Origin: JANOYY01 sp043720395 | Lineage (GTDB): Bacteria; Actinomycetota; Acidimicrobiia; Acidimicrobiales; JANYDT01 | Direction of reading: 5' to 3' | NCBI GenBank assembly: GCA_043720395.1 | Contig: JAYSSR010000038.1 | Location: 154,480 to 218,479 of the forward strand | Length of the DNA: 64,000 nucleotides | Part shown: one piece after another, positions 7,946 to 16,140 of the stretch | Layout: every line of letters starts with the position of its first letter | Position numbering within the stretch: the stretch's first letter is position 1 | Notes under the pieces: model-generated | The model's database searches: none | What the model was told of the DNA's origin: nothing | What the model saw: the letters and a program-made list of their open reading frames with translations, nothing else | Position numbers and translations under genes: made by a program

Positions 7946-9100
7946 ATGGCACGGCGCGTCGGGACGTTGATCGGATTGCCTCTTGTCGCCTTCCTCCTTG
8001 GACCTGCTGGTGCCTCCGGAGTGGGTGGTCCGACGACCGCGGAATCAATCGCGTCGTGCGCGCCGGCACCGCTCACGCCGACCGGCACGGACCGTCAGCT
8101 CCTTCGCAGGGTCCTCTTCCTCGGGTTTGCCGACGAGACACCGAAACGCCTCACGTTGCTCGCTAAAAGTGGCGTCGGCGGGTTCTTCATCATGGGCAGT
8201 CGCTCGTCGTCGTCGATCAAGAGCCTGCGGGCGCAGCTCGCGGCGATCGACGTGGGGGCAGCGAGCGCCACTGCGTCGCGGCCGTTCGTTGCGGTGGACG
8301 AAGAAGGTGGGAGGGTCCAACGGCTCAAAGCGCTCGGTGCCCTCCCGTCGGCCCGGGCCATGAGCCTGCTGGCACCCGCCGCAATCACGAAACTCGCATC
8401 CGATCACGCGGCGAAGATGAAGACGATCACGATCGACCCTAGGCGAGGAATCAACATGGACTTCGCCCCTGTCCTTGACCTTGACAGTCGCGCGAGCGGG
8501 ATCATCGCAACGCGATCCTTTTCCGCCGATCCGTCCAAGGCCTGGCGGAGCGCCAATGCGTTCGCTGCTGGACTTCAAGCGCAGGGGATCACGCCGGTGT
8601 TCAAGCACTTCCCCGGACATGGGCACGCAACGGGCGACTCGCACAAGCTTCTCCCGTCGACGCCGCCGCTCGCTCAACTGCTGAAAAGTGACCTCCTCCC
8701 CTTCATGGAAATGATCGCCGCCCCCGGCGACCACGTAGTGATGGTCGGTCACCTCCTGGTCGACGGACTCTCGGATGGCCCCGCGACCCCAACCTCCATG
8801 TCGACAAAGACGTATTCGTACCTTCGCGACGAGCTCCGCTTCCGTGGCCTCGTGCTGACCGACGATCTCGGCATGGGCGCATTGTCCACAATTCCAAGGC
8901 TGAGCGACCGAGTGGCGAAGGCGATCTCGGCCGGTACAGACATGGCGCTGGTCGCCACAACGAACGGGATCGAGGCCGTGCTCGATCAGCTCGAAGCGAA
9001 GATGGGTACGGACAGGACGTTGCGCGGTGCCGTGATCCGGGCGAACCAGAACATCGCGGCGTTCCGGTGCCGGAACCTTTCGAGCGAAGGGACCAACTGA
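7946..9100 (+). CDS. GH3-family beta-N-acetylhexosaminidase, secreted
   Basis: Glycoside hydrolase family 3 protein of the NagZ type, cleaving terminal beta-N-acetylglucosamine, probably from cell-wall muropeptides or lipoprotein-linked sugars outside the membrane. Signal peptide in the first 25 residues (RVGTLIGLPLVAFLLGPAGA). Family motifs: FVAVDEEGGRVQRL, FKHFPGHGHATGDSH containing the catalytic His of the NagZ flexible loop, and LVLTDDLGMGAL with the nucleophile Asp. Roughly 380 residues is normal for a secreted NagZ homologue. The ATG at 7946 is preferred over GTG 7937 because TACGGT at 7933-7938 leaves 7 bases to this ATG, as for leaderless mRNAs. It is divergent from the membrane-anchored hypothetical gene. 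Confidence 0.88.
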   Translation: MARRVGTLIGLPLVAFLLGPAGASGVGGPTTAESIASCAPAPLTPTGTDRQLLRRVLFLGFADETPKRLTLLAKSGVGGFFIMGSRSSSSIKSLRAQLAAIDVGAASATASRPFVAVDEEGGRVQRLKALGALPSARAMSLLAPAAITKLASDHAAKMKTITIDPRRGINMDFAPVLDLDSRASGIIATRSFSADPSKAWRSANAFAAGLQAQGITPVFKHFPGHGHATGDSHKLLPSTPPLAQLLKSDLLPFMEMIAAPGDHVVMVGHLLVDGLSDGPATPTSMSTKTYSYLRDELRFRGLVLTDDLGMGALSTIPRLSDRVAKAISAGTDMALVATTNGIEAVLDQLEAKMGTDRTLRGAVIRANQNIAAFRCRNLSSEGTN

Positions 9101-9158
9101 CTTCGTCCCGGCTGACGTGCGCAACAACGCGCTGAAACCCGGCAAGACTCGGCGAACC

Positions 9159-9713
9159 ATGTCCCCGAAGCCCCGCAGCGTCCGTCCTGCCAAGCCGCTC
9201 GCCGCCGCGAATCCGGGTGCGGGTGCGGCCGCCCGAGCCCGTCGTCGACAGGCCCACGAGCCGCTCGACGAGATCAACAAAGGGATCATCACCGAGCTCC
9301 AGCTCGACGGACGAAAGAGCTACACCGCCATTGCCGAACGAGTCGGCCTCTCCGAAGCGGCCGTCCGGCAACGCGTGCAGCGCCTCACCGACGACGGCGT
9401 GATTCAAGTGGTCGCGGTGACCGACCCGATGCGTCTCGGATTCCGACGCGTGGCGATGATCGCCATGCGGACGGAAGGCGACGCAACGGTTCTTGCCGAG
9501 CAGCTGTCGAAGGTTCCGGAGGTGAGCTACGTCGTGCTTGCAGGCGGGACGTACGACCTTCTCGCCGAAGTCGTGTGCGAGGACGACGACCACCTGATCG
9601 ACGTCGTCAACAAGACCATCCGTCAGTTTCCCGGAGTCCGGGAGACCGATACGTTCATGTACCTACGGCTCTTCAAGGAGAGCTACACCTGGGGGGTTCC
9701 GCCGAATGACTAG
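9159..9713 (+). CDS. Lrp/AsnC-family transcriptional regulator
   Basis: DNA-binding regulator of amino acid or amine metabolism. An unusual basic, proline- and alanine-rich N-terminal tail of about 35 residues precedes the HTH domain (LDEINKGIITELQLDGRKSYTAIAERVGLSEAAVRQRVQRL), then the RAM/ACT-like ligand domain (VAMIAMRTEGDATVLAEQL, VLAGGTYDLLAEVVCEDD). The ATG at 9159 is one choice; a GTG at 9117 would add 14 residues, and neither has a clear ribosome site. The stop lies inside the next gene (8-base overlap), so the regulator and the class III aminotransferase are translationally coupled. The most likely targets are this cluster itself, including the inverted repeat at 11086-11119. Confidence 0.88.
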   Translation: MSPKPRSVRPAKPLAAANPGAGAAARARRRQAHEPLDEINKGIITELQLDGRKSYTAIAERVGLSEAAVRQRVQRLTDDGVIQVVAVTDPMRLGFRRVAMIAMRTEGDATVLAEQLSKVPEVSYVVLAGGTYDLLAEVVCEDDDHLIDVVNKTIRQFPGVRETDTFMYLRLFKESYTWGVPPND

Positions 9714-10944
9714 CAGCCTGTCTCCGTTCCTGCATGCGTTCGCGAAGCCGTCGGCCAAGCCCGGCGACTTCATCAACATCGTCCGAGGCGAGGGCGCCGC
9801 GATCTTCGACGACAAGGGCAACCGCTACGTCGATGGACTTGCGAGCCTTTGGTATTGCCAGGTCGGCCACGGACGTGAAGAGATCGCCGATGCCGTACGC
9901 GCGCAGATGGTTTCCATCGCGGGATACAACACGTTCGACATCTTCACGAACGAGCCGAGCGAACGGCTCGCGGCGGAAGTAGCGAACCTCGCACCGATGG
10001 CTGACGCGCGGGTGTTCTTCACGAGTGGCGGTTCGGAGTCCGTTGATACCGCAATGAAGTTGGCGCGCATCGCCCATGTACAGGCGGGTCACCCGGAGAA
10101 GACTGTGATCATCAGCCGTCAGCAGAGCTATCACGGCGTGAACTATGGCGGTCTGGCCGCCACCGGATTGCCGCTCAATCGGGCGGGATTCGGCGAAATG
10201 CTGCCCGAGGTCGTTCACGTGCCGCAGCACGACCTCGACGCGGTCGGTGCAATCTGTGCGCAGCACGCCGGTCGCGTTGCCGCAATCATGACGGAGCCGG
10301 TGCAGGGTGCGGGCGGTGTCCATCCGCCGAAGCCCGGGTACCTCGAAGGACTCCGTGCCTTGGCCGATCAGCACGGCGCATTCCTCATTTTCGACGAGGT
10401 CATCTGCGGTTTCGGTCGACTTGGCACCTGGTGGGGTGCGCAGCGCTTCGGCGTCACGCCCGACCTGATCACGTTCGCGAAGGGCATCTCGTCGGGGTAT
10501 CTGCCGCTCGGCGGCGTCCTCGTAGGACCGGCCGTCCGGGCCCCTTTGGAGGCTGATCCCGCCTTCATCCTTCGCCACGGATACACCTACTCGGGTCACC
10601 CGAGCGCGTGCGCTGCCGGGCTCGCCAACCTGGAGATCATGAAACGGGAAGGGCTTGTGGAGCGTGCGAATCACGTCGGTGCCCGTCTGTCCGCCGGGCT
10701 TCTTGCGCTTCACTCGGCGGGCAAGCTTGCCGAAGTACGAGGTGACGGTGCCGTGTGGGCCGTTGGACTGCACGAAGGGATGAATCCGGCCGATGTTCGG
10801 GGCACGATGATGAAGAACGGCGCGATTGCGCGCCCGATCCCCCCGTCGACGCTGGCGTTCTGTCCGCCGCTCGTCATCACTGACGACGACATCGACCTTC
10901 TCGTCCACGCGCTCGACGTTGCCGTCACGAAGGCGGGTGCGTGA
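9706..10944 (+). CDS. class III (omega-type) aminotransferase, PLP-dependent
   Basis: Fold-type I aminotransferase of the omega-amino acid/putrescine/beta-alanine group, moving a terminal amino group to pyruvate or 2-oxoglutarate. The 412-residue protein has the cofactor motifs FFTSGGSESVDTAMKLAR (phosphate cup), QSYHGVNYGG, IFDEVICGFGRLG with the Asp that binds the pyridine nitrogen, and TFAKGISSGYLPLGG with the Schiff-base lysine. The N-terminal SLWYCQVGHGREEIADAV is like beta-alanine:pyruvate and polyamine transaminases. It overlaps the Lrp gene by 8 bases and meets the next small reading frame at a TGATG junction. With the downstream saccharopine-dehydrogenase-like enzyme it may form a diamine or lysine catabolic route; substrate is inferred only. 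Confidence 0.92.
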   Translation: MTSSLSPFLHAFAKPSAKPGDFINIVRGEGAAIFDDKGNRYVDGLASLWYCQVGHGREEIADAVRAQMVSIAGYNTFDIFTNEPSERLAAEVANLAPMADARVFFTSGGSESVDTAMKLARIAHVQAGHPEKTVIISRQQSYHGVNYGGLAATGLPLNRAGFGEMLPEVVHVPQHDLDAVGAICAQHAGRVAAIMTEPVQGAGGVHPPKPGYLEGLRALADQHGAFLIFDEVICGFGRLGTWWGAQRFGVTPDLITFAKGISSGYLPLGGVLVGPAVRAPLEADPAFILRHGYTYSGHPSACAAGLANLEIMKREGLVERANHVGARLSAGLLALHSAGKLAEVRGDGAVWAVGLHEGMNPADVRGTMMKNGAIARPIPPSTLAFCPPLVITDDDIDLLVHALDVAVTKAGA

Positions 10945-11087
10945 TGGCCCGACTCTCCGCATGGAACGTCACCTGGGCCGGTGGACACGCCGGGCTGCTG
11001 AGCGAGTTCGAGATCCGTTCGTGGGGTGCCCTCGTCGAGAGCCATCCCAGTACCCACGGCCGCGTGAAGCGGCCATCACAAATCTGA
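10944..11087 (+). CDS. possible 47-aa small protein coupled to the aminotransferase
   Basis: An ATG overlapping the aminotransferase stop by one base (TGATG) opens a 47-codon frame, starting MARLSAWNVTWAGGHAGLL and ending VKRPSQI before TGA at 11085. The coupling junction and the otherwise unexplained 190-base gap are the only support. No domain, membrane segment or signal is visible. It may be a genuine microprotein, an eroded remnant, or chance. Confidence 0.35.
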   Translation: MARLSAWNVTWAGGHAGLLSEFEIRSWGALVESHPSTHGRVKRPSQI

Positions 11088-11119
11088 CCGTTCCCAGTAT
11101 TCGGTACCGCGGAACGGTC
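11086..11119. promoter_or_regulatory. inverted repeat upstream of saccharopine-dehydrogenase-like gene
   Basis: Perfect 9-bp arms GACCGTTCC (11086-11094) and GGAACGGTC (11111-11119), 16 bases apart, ending 17 bases before the ATG at 11137. This suits an operator for the Lrp-family regulator encoded just upstream, or an attenuating hairpin; there is no T-run for a classical terminator. Confidence 0.5.
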
Positions 11120-11136
11120 CCTGAACAAGGACCGAT

Positions 11137-12366
11137 ATGAAAGTGCTCCTCATAGGAAGCGGTGGCGTCGGTGGCGCCATTGCGGCGATCGCTGCTCGGC
11201 GCTCGTTCATCGAACTACTCGTCATTGCCGATGTTGACCCCGTGAGAGCACGGGGGGTCGCTGCCGGGGCAGCCGAAGGCGGGATGCGTTGCGTGGCGGT
11301 GAGACTCGATGCCTCCGACGTCGGCGCGATCGAATCCGTGGCACGCCAACACCGGGTCGACGTCATCGTGAACGCGTGCGACCCGCGGTTCAACCCGCCG
11401 ATCTTCGAGGCGGCATTCCGGGTTGGCGCGACGTACCTCGACATGGCGATGAACCTTTCGACACCGCACCCTTCGAAGCCCCACGAGATGCTGGGCGTGC
11501 CGCTCGGGGCGGGGCAGGACGCCATGCACGAGCAGTGGGCGGCCCGAGGACAACTGGCGTTGGTGGGTATCGGGGTCGAGCCGGGCCTGTCCGATGTGTT
11601 CGCCCGTTATGCCGCGGATCACCTGTTCAGCCGCATCGACGAGATCGGTGTTCGTGATGGCGGCAATCTCGTGATCGAGGGCTACGACTTCGCCCCGACG
11701 TTCTCCATCTGGACGACCATCGAGGAGTGCCTCAACCCGCCGATCATCTACGAGCGTGAACGCGGGTGGTTCACGACCGAGCCGTTCAGCGAGCCGGAGA
11801 TGTTCCATTTCCCCGATGGAATCGGGTCGATCGAGTGCGTCAACGTCGAGCATGAGGAGGTGCTGCTGATCCCGCGGGTCATCGATGTGGGCCGCGTCAC
11901 ATTCAAGTACGGCCTGGGCGAGGACTTCATCGACATGCTCGAGATGATCCACAAGATCGGTCTCGACACCACGAAAAAGGTTCGGGTCGGCGACGCGCTG
12001 GTGTCGCCTCGTGACGTGCTCGCGGCGTCGCTCCCTGATCCGGCGAAGCTCGGCGATCGTATGCACGGCAAGACGTGTGCCGGCACGTGGGTTCGCGGGC
12101 TCGACCTGGCCGGGCATGCGAGTGAGGTGTATCTGCACCATGTCGTGGACAATGCCGATTCGATGCGCGACTTCGGCTGCCAGGCGGTGGTCTGGCAGAC
12201 GGCGATCAATCCGGTGATTGCGTTGGAGCTGCTGTCGCGTGGCGTCTGGAGTGGAGCGGGCGTCCTTGGTCCGGAAGCATTTGACGCCGTGCCGTTCTTG
12301 GACCTGCTCGCGTCGTACGGCAGCCCGCACGGCGTCATGCCGTATGGACTGGCCGCTGTGGCCTGA
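11137..12366 (+). CDS. saccharopine dehydrogenase family oxidoreductase
   Basis: NAD(P)-dependent enzyme of the saccharopine dehydrogenase/carboxynorspermidine synthase fold. The 409-residue protein starts with a Rossmann motif MKVLLIGSGGVGGAIA, has VDVIVNACDPRFNPPIFEAA, YLDMAMN and VGIGVEPGLSDVFARYAAD, all typical of the group. The ATG at 11137 has no strong ribosome site; a 9-bp inverted repeat precedes it. Same strand and spacing as the Lrp/aminotransferase genes suggests one amine or lysine degradation cluster. Alternatives are lysine 6-dehydrogenase, homospermidine synthase or carboxynorspermidine synthase; the sequence alone does not separate them. Confidence 0.85.
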   Translation: MKVLLIGSGGVGGAIAAIAARRSFIELLVIADVDPVRARGVAAGAAEGGMRCVAVRLDASDVGAIESVARQHRVDVIVNACDPRFNPPIFEAAFRVGATYLDMAMNLSTPHPSKPHEMLGVPLGAGQDAMHEQWAARGQLALVGIGVEPGLSDVFARYAADHLFSRIDEIGVRDGGNLVIEGYDFAPTFSIWTTIEECLNPPIIYERERGWFTTEPFSEPEMFHFPDGIGSIECVNVEHEEVLLIPRVIDVGRVTFKYGLGEDFIDMLEMIHKIGLDTTKKVRVGDALVSPRDVLAASLPDPAKLGDRMHGKTCAGTWVRGLDLAGHASEVYLHHVVDNADSMRDFGCQAVVWQTAINPVIALELLSRGVWSGAGVLGPEAFDAVPFLDLLASYGSPHGVMPYGLAAVA

Positions 12367-12409
12367 GTCTGGCTTGGGTTCTCCGGTCGGTCCTCCTGCA
12401 AGGTGCGGG

Positions 12410-12415
12410 TAGCGT
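12410..12415 (+). promoter_or_regulatory. -10 box of the PAC2 gene, leaderless type
   Basis: TAGCGT, then 6 bases, then the GTG start. No ribosome binding site lies between. Confidence 0.5.
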
Positions 12416-12421
12416 GACGGC

Positions 12422-13375
12422 GTGGCCCCGACTTCCCCGCCCACCCGCCCGGTGACTTCCGACCTCCGCTGGGAGCGAGTCCCCGAGTTGCGGCGGCCGG
12501 TACTGATCGCGTCGTTCGAGGGTTGGAACGACGCCGGCGACGCGGCGTCCGGAGCACTCGCGCACCTGGCCGACGTATGGGAGGCGGAGTCCTTCGCCGA
12601 CATCGATCCCGAGGACTACTTCGACTTCTCCTCGACACGGCCCGAAGTCCGGCTCAACGACGGCGTCGCCCGCGAAATTGTGTGGCCCTCGAACGAGTTC
12701 CTCGTGGCACCCATGGGCGACAGCGGCCGTGACGTCGTGCTGCTGGCTGGTGACGAGCCGCAGCTTCGGTGGCGCACGTTCTGCGAGCGGATCATCGAGG
12801 TCGCGACCACGCTGAAGGTCGAGATGGTGGTCACCTTCGGTGCGTTGCTGGCCGACGTCCCGCACACCCGTCCTGTGCGCATAACGGGTACCGCGGGTGA
12901 TCCGGCGCTGGTCGAGCGACTCGGCCTCCAGCGCTCACGCTATGAAGGACCGACCGGCATCGTCGGCGTGCTCCACGACTTCTGCGCGAAGGCGGGCATA
13001 CCGTCGTGCTCGTTGTGGGCCGCCGTGCCGCACTACCTGCCGAGCACCACGAGCCCGAAAGCGGCGCTGGCACTCATCGAGCGGGCGTCGGACCTGCTGT
13101 CGGTCTCTATACCGACGCTGGCCTTAGAGGTAGCGTCGGTCGAGTACGAGCGTCAGGTGAGCGAGGTGGTGGAGGCCGACGACGAGATGGTCGGATTCCT
13201 CGCGCAACTTGAGGCGAACCACGATGAGCGCGACGACGATGACGGCGTGGAGGACAACGACGCGTCGGAAGTCGTCGACGCCCGCACCGCGTTCAGCGAT
13301 GCGGAGGGCAAGCTACTCACGGGCGACGCCTTGGCCGAGGAGCTGGAGAAGTTCCTCCGCGAACAAGGTCGCTGA
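12422..13375 (+). CDS. PAC2-family protein
   Basis: Member of the PAC2 superfamily (proteasome assembly chaperone-like, DUF75), widespread in actinobacteria that carry a 20S proteasome; its bacterial role is not settled. The 317-residue protein has the family opening PVLIASFEGWNDAGDAASGAL, FVVAP-like FLVAPMGD, VEMVVTFGALLADVPHTRP and LWAAVPHYLPSTTSPKAALALIE. The C-terminal 60 residues are highly acidic (ANHDERDDDDGVEDNDASE) and end in a helix LAEELEKFLREQGR. The GTG start at 12422 sits 6 bases after TAGCGT, pointing to a leaderless transcript. Confidence 0.9.
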   Translation: MAPTSPPTRPVTSDLRWERVPELRRPVLIASFEGWNDAGDAASGALAHLADVWEAESFADIDPEDYFDFSSTRPEVRLNDGVAREIVWPSNEFLVAPMGDSGRDVVLLAGDEPQLRWRTFCERIIEVATTLKVEMVVTFGALLADVPHTRPVRITGTAGDPALVERLGLQRSRYEGPTGIVGVLHDFCAKAGIPSCSLWAAVPHYLPSTTSPKAALALIERASDLLSVSIPTLALEVASVEYERQVSEVVEADDEMVGFLAQLEANHDERDDDDGVEDNDASEVVDARTAFSDAEGKLLTGDALAEELEKFLREQGR

Positions 13376-13393
13376 CGGCTCGCTCGCGTCGGC

Positions 13394-14554
13394 TCAGGCC
13401 GGGTCGGCTCCGAGCACGCCTGCCGCTGACAGTGCTTTGACCTGCTCTGCCGAGTAGCCGAGCCACTCGCCGAGCACCGCCGCGTTGTGCTCCCCGCGGA
13501 ACGCCCCGCCGCCGCGTACGCCGCTCTCGTAGGCCGAGAACCGGTACGGCGATTGCACGACACCCCGGGTGCTGCCGCCGCGGTCATCGACCTGCACGAC
13601 GACGTTGCGGTGTACGGCCGTTGGCCCGGCCAACGCGTCCGCCGGCGACGTCAGCACACCCCACTCGATCTTCACGGAGTCGAGTGCGGCCCGCACCTCG
13701 GCGTCGGTGCCGAACGAGGCGAACCAGGCGGCGAATGCGGCACGGCGCATCGCAATCTTGGTGTCGAGGTCGGATTCCGTCGGGGCCGGGTCGGGAAACG
13801 CCCGGGCCTTCGAGACCTGCGCCCACACATGGCGGAACTGCCCGCTCACGAGAATCCAACCGCCCTCGGGAAGCCGGTAGTACTCGCCGCCGAGCCGCAC
13901 TGGCTCGATGCCGTCGATCGAGTAGTGCAGGTAGTCGTCGGTGGCGAGCATCGCATCAACCATCGCGATGTCGATGTGGGTGCCGTGGCCGGACGTCTTC
14001 GAAGCGTGAAGTGCCGCGAGCACGCCGATGAGACCGTGGAGTCCGGCGTTGTAGTCGGCGATCGAGAGCATCGGATCGGTCGGCGGCTGGGCGTCGAAGT
14101 GAGCCTGGCGGTGCACGAGTCCAACCTCGGCCTCGATCACCGGAGCGAACGCGCCACGACCGGACTCCGGGCCGACCTGGCCGAAACCACTGATCGACAC
14201 CATGATCAGGCGCGGGTTGACCGCGGAAAGGACGGGCCAACCAACGCCGAGCCGATCCATGACGCCTGCCCGGTAGTTCTCGATCACGATGTCTGCATGC
14301 GACGCGAGACCTTTGATCAACTCGACGGAACCATCTGCGCGCATATCAATGGAGATGTTGCGCTTGCCCGCGTTCTGCTGCTGATACGCCCCGGATATGC
14401 CGTTGCGAACTTCACCCCACAGCCGGGTGACGTCGCCGTCGGGCGGCTCGATCTTCACGACGTCGGCACCGAGATCTGCGAGCATCCGACCGGCGACCGG
14501 GCCGGCGACGACCCGAGCGAAGTCGAGGACCTTGATACCTTCGAGTGGCCGCAT
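13394..14554 (-). CDS. class III CoA transferase (CaiB/BaiF family)
   Basis: Moves CoA between carboxylic acids, or acts in racemase-type reactions of branched acyl-CoAs (Frc, CaiB, AMACR relatives). The 386-residue protein starts MRPLEGIKVLDFARVVAGPVAG, continues LADLGADVVKIEPPDGD and NAGKRNISIDMR, VIENYRAGVMDRLG, and carries the nucleophilic Asp region SIADYNAGLHGLIG. This full set and the length are standard for the family. The Nudix gene lies 6 bases upstream on the same strand, suggesting a two-gene transcript. The closest functional guess, from the many acyl-CoA genes around, is fatty or dicarboxylic acid metabolism, but substrates cannot be read from sequence. Confidence 0.93.
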   Translation of the reverse strand: MRPLEGIKVLDFARVVAGPVAGRMLADLGADVVKIEPPDGDVTRLWGEVRNGISGAYQQQNAGKRNISIDMRADGSVELIKGLASHADIVIENYRAGVMDRLGVGWPVLSAVNPRLIMVSISGFGQVGPESGRGAFAPVIEAEVGLVHRQAHFDAQPPTDPMLSIADYNAGLHGLIGVLAALHASKTSGHGTHIDIAMVDAMLATDDYLHYSIDGIEPVRLGGEYYRLPEGGWILVSGQFRHVWAQVSKARAFPDPAPTESDLDTKIAMRRAAFAAWFASFGTDAEVRAALDSVKIEWGVLTSPADALAGPTAVHRNVVVQVDDRGGSTRGVVQSPYRFSAYESGVRGGGAFRGEHNAAVLGEWLGYSAEQVKALSAAGVLGADPA

Positions 14555-14560
14555 GCGCGC

Positions 14561-15106
14561 TTAGCTCTTTCCGTCGTCGATCGAAGTCGATCGTAGGTGC
14601 ATGCGCAGCAACGGCAGTGCGGCACCGACGGTGTCGTCGCACCACGTCCGCTGGGGGAGGACTTCGTCGATCGAATCCAACCCGAGCCATTCCACGCGGG
14701 CCACTTCGCCGTCGGTGAACGTGAAGGGTCCGTCGTGATGGGAGACGTAGACCATTCCGTTGACGTGTCCGTCGTCGCAATCGAAGCGCAGCGGGCCGAG
14801 CGGCGTCAGAGCGACCGACACCCCGACCTCCTCGACCAGCTCCCTCGCCGCGCTCGCGTCGTAGGTCTCGCCGGCCGACACGACGCCTCCAACGGCGAGG
14901 TCCCACCGGCTTGGCCACAGGTCCTTCGCAGCAGATCTCTGGTGCGCGAGCACGCGCAAGCCGTCTACGGAGAGCACGAAGACGTACGTCGCTCGGTGAC
15001 GCAAGACGTGCCGCCGCATCTCCGACCTTGTGACGGTGCGAAGGACCCGGTCCGCCTCATCGACCACGTCCACATGTTCCTCGGTCGGGCCGTTCTGGAT
15101 GGTCAT
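14561..15106 (-). CDS. Nudix hydrolase
   Basis: A 181-residue Nudix hydrolase of the YfcD/IPP-isomerase-like subgroup, cleaving a nucleoside diphosphate linked to another group. The Nudix box G-x5-E-x7-REUxEExGU is complete in GGVVSAGETYDASAARELVEEVGV. The N-terminus VDVVDEADRVLRTVTRSEMRRHVLRHRAT followed by VFVLSVDGLRVLAHQRS is typical of the subgroup. ATG at 15106; start codons of this gene and nudC are only 26 bases apart on opposite strands. Confidence 0.9.
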   Translation of the reverse strand: MTIQNGPTEEHVDVVDEADRVLRTVTRSEMRRHVLRHRATYVFVLSVDGLRVLAHQRSAAKDLWPSRWDLAVGGVVSAGETYDASAARELVEEVGVSVALTPLGPLRFDCDDGHVNGMVYVSHHDGPFTFTDGEVARVEWLGLDSIDEVLPQRTWCDDTVGAALPLLRMHLRSTSIDDGKS

Positions 15107-15115
15107 CGACCAAGG

Positions 15116-15125
15116 ACCCTATCCT
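15116..15125. promoter_or_regulatory. back-to-back -10 boxes of the Nudix gene and nudC
   Basis: TATCCT at 15120-15125 lies 7 bases before the nudC GTG. On the other strand TAGGGT (15121 down to 15116) lies 9 bases before the ATG of the Nudix gene. The two boxes overlap by two bases, so both transcripts would be essentially leaderless and polymerase binding would be mutually exclusive. Confidence 0.55.
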
Positions 15126-15132
15126 CGGGGCT

Positions 15133-16059
15133 GTGCCAACACCGCGCCCGAACACACTCGCCACCGCATCGCTCGATCGGGTAAGTGATCACCGTAAGAA
15201 CGACGAGTGGCTCGCCGGCGCGCTGACCCGCGAAACGACCGTCGTGCACGTCGTCGTGAAGGGCCAGGTTCCGACGCTGGGCAGCCGTTCGGCGACCCTC
15301 TCGGTCTCGACCGCTCTCAACCTCGGTGGCCAAGAAGCGCTGATGCTCCTTGGCGTGATCGACGACGTCTCTCACTTTGCGGCTGATCTGTCTGCGGTGG
15401 AGCGCCGGGCCATCGACGACGCACTCCACGAGGACGCCATGTTTATGGGCCTCCGCGACGCCTCCGCGCTTCTCGACGCGGACGACGCGAACCTCCTCGC
15501 GCTGGCAACCGGCATCTCGACATGGCACGGCAACCACCGATTCTGCAGCCGCTGCGGCGCTCCGACCGTGATGCGAGCCGCCGGCCACGAGCGCCACTGC
15601 GACGGGTGCGGTGCCGATCACTTTCCGCGGACCGACGCGGCCATGATCGTGCTCGTTCGTGACAGGTCCGGTGAGCGATGCGTCCTTGGCCGTCAGAAGA
15701 TCTGGCCGCCGCGGATGTTCTCCACGTTGGCCGGATTCCTCGAACCGGGGGAGAGCCTTGAGGACACCGTCAAGCGGGAGGTTCGCGAAGAGGTCGGTCT
15801 ACCGGTCGACGACATCCGCTACTCGTCGTCGCAGCCGTGGCCGTTCCCGCAGTCACTGATGCTCGGATTCCATGCCGTTGCAACGTCGGACGAGCTGCAC
15901 GTCCACCCGACGGAGCTCGACGCCGCGCAGTGGTTCGACCGCGACGTGATCGACGCGGCGCGCGCGATGGGCCGCCGCTCCGACCCGATGATCCCTCCGC
16001 CGCTCACGATCGCGAGGCGCCTCATCGACGAGTGGCTCGACAACCAACTCCCCTCGTGA
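15133..16059 (+). CDS. nudC: NAD(+) diphosphatase / RNA decapping hydrolase NudC
   Basis: Hydrolyses NAD(H) to NMN(H) and AMP and removes NAD caps from RNA. The 308-residue protein has an N-terminal domain, a four-cysteine zinc ribbon (FCSRCGAPT and CDGCGADHFPR), the Nudix box GFLEPGESLEDTVKREVREEVGL and the NudC-specific array SSQPWPFPQSLMLGFHA just after it. All diagnostic elements are present. Starts at GTG 15133 without a ribosome site, behind a TATCCT box. The gene is divergent from another Nudix hydrolase and convergent with the DUF35 gene, from which it is separated by a long palindrome. Confidence 0.96.
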   Translation: MPTPRPNTLATASLDRVSDHRKNDEWLAGALTRETTVVHVVVKGQVPTLGSRSATLSVSTALNLGGQEALMLLGVIDDVSHFAADLSAVERRAIDDALHEDAMFMGLRDASALLDADDANLLALATGISTWHGNHRFCSRCGAPTVMRAAGHERHCDGCGADHFPRTDAAMIVLVRDRSGERCVLGRQKIWPPRMFSTLAGFLEPGESLEDTVKREVREEVGLPVDDIRYSSSQPWPFPQSLMLGFHAVATSDELHVHPTELDAAQWFDRDVIDAARAMGRRSDPMIPPPLTIARRLIDEWLDNQLPS

Positions 16060-16069
16060 CTCACTGATA

Positions 16070-16130
16070 CCCCGCGACGTTGGGAAGATCCACTACCTCG
16101 GGGGTCGGTGATGTTCCCAACGTCGCGGGG
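16070..16130. repeat. palindromic repeat family A, copy 1
   Basis: Perfect 17-bp arms CCCCGCGACGTTGGGAA (16070-16086) and TTCCCAACGTCGCGGGG (16114-16130) with a 27-base loop. It lies between the convergent nudC and DUF35 genes, where it can serve as a bidirectional terminator. A second copy lies at 42945-42993; the two match best as reverse complements, loop included, so they share ancestry. Confidence 0.8.
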
Positions 16131-16140
16131 GTCGGAGTGG

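Noticed and set aside
11215..12603. 462-codon minus-strand frame
   Set aside because: Antisense to the saccharopine-dehydrogenase-like gene and part of PAC2; composition is shadow-like.
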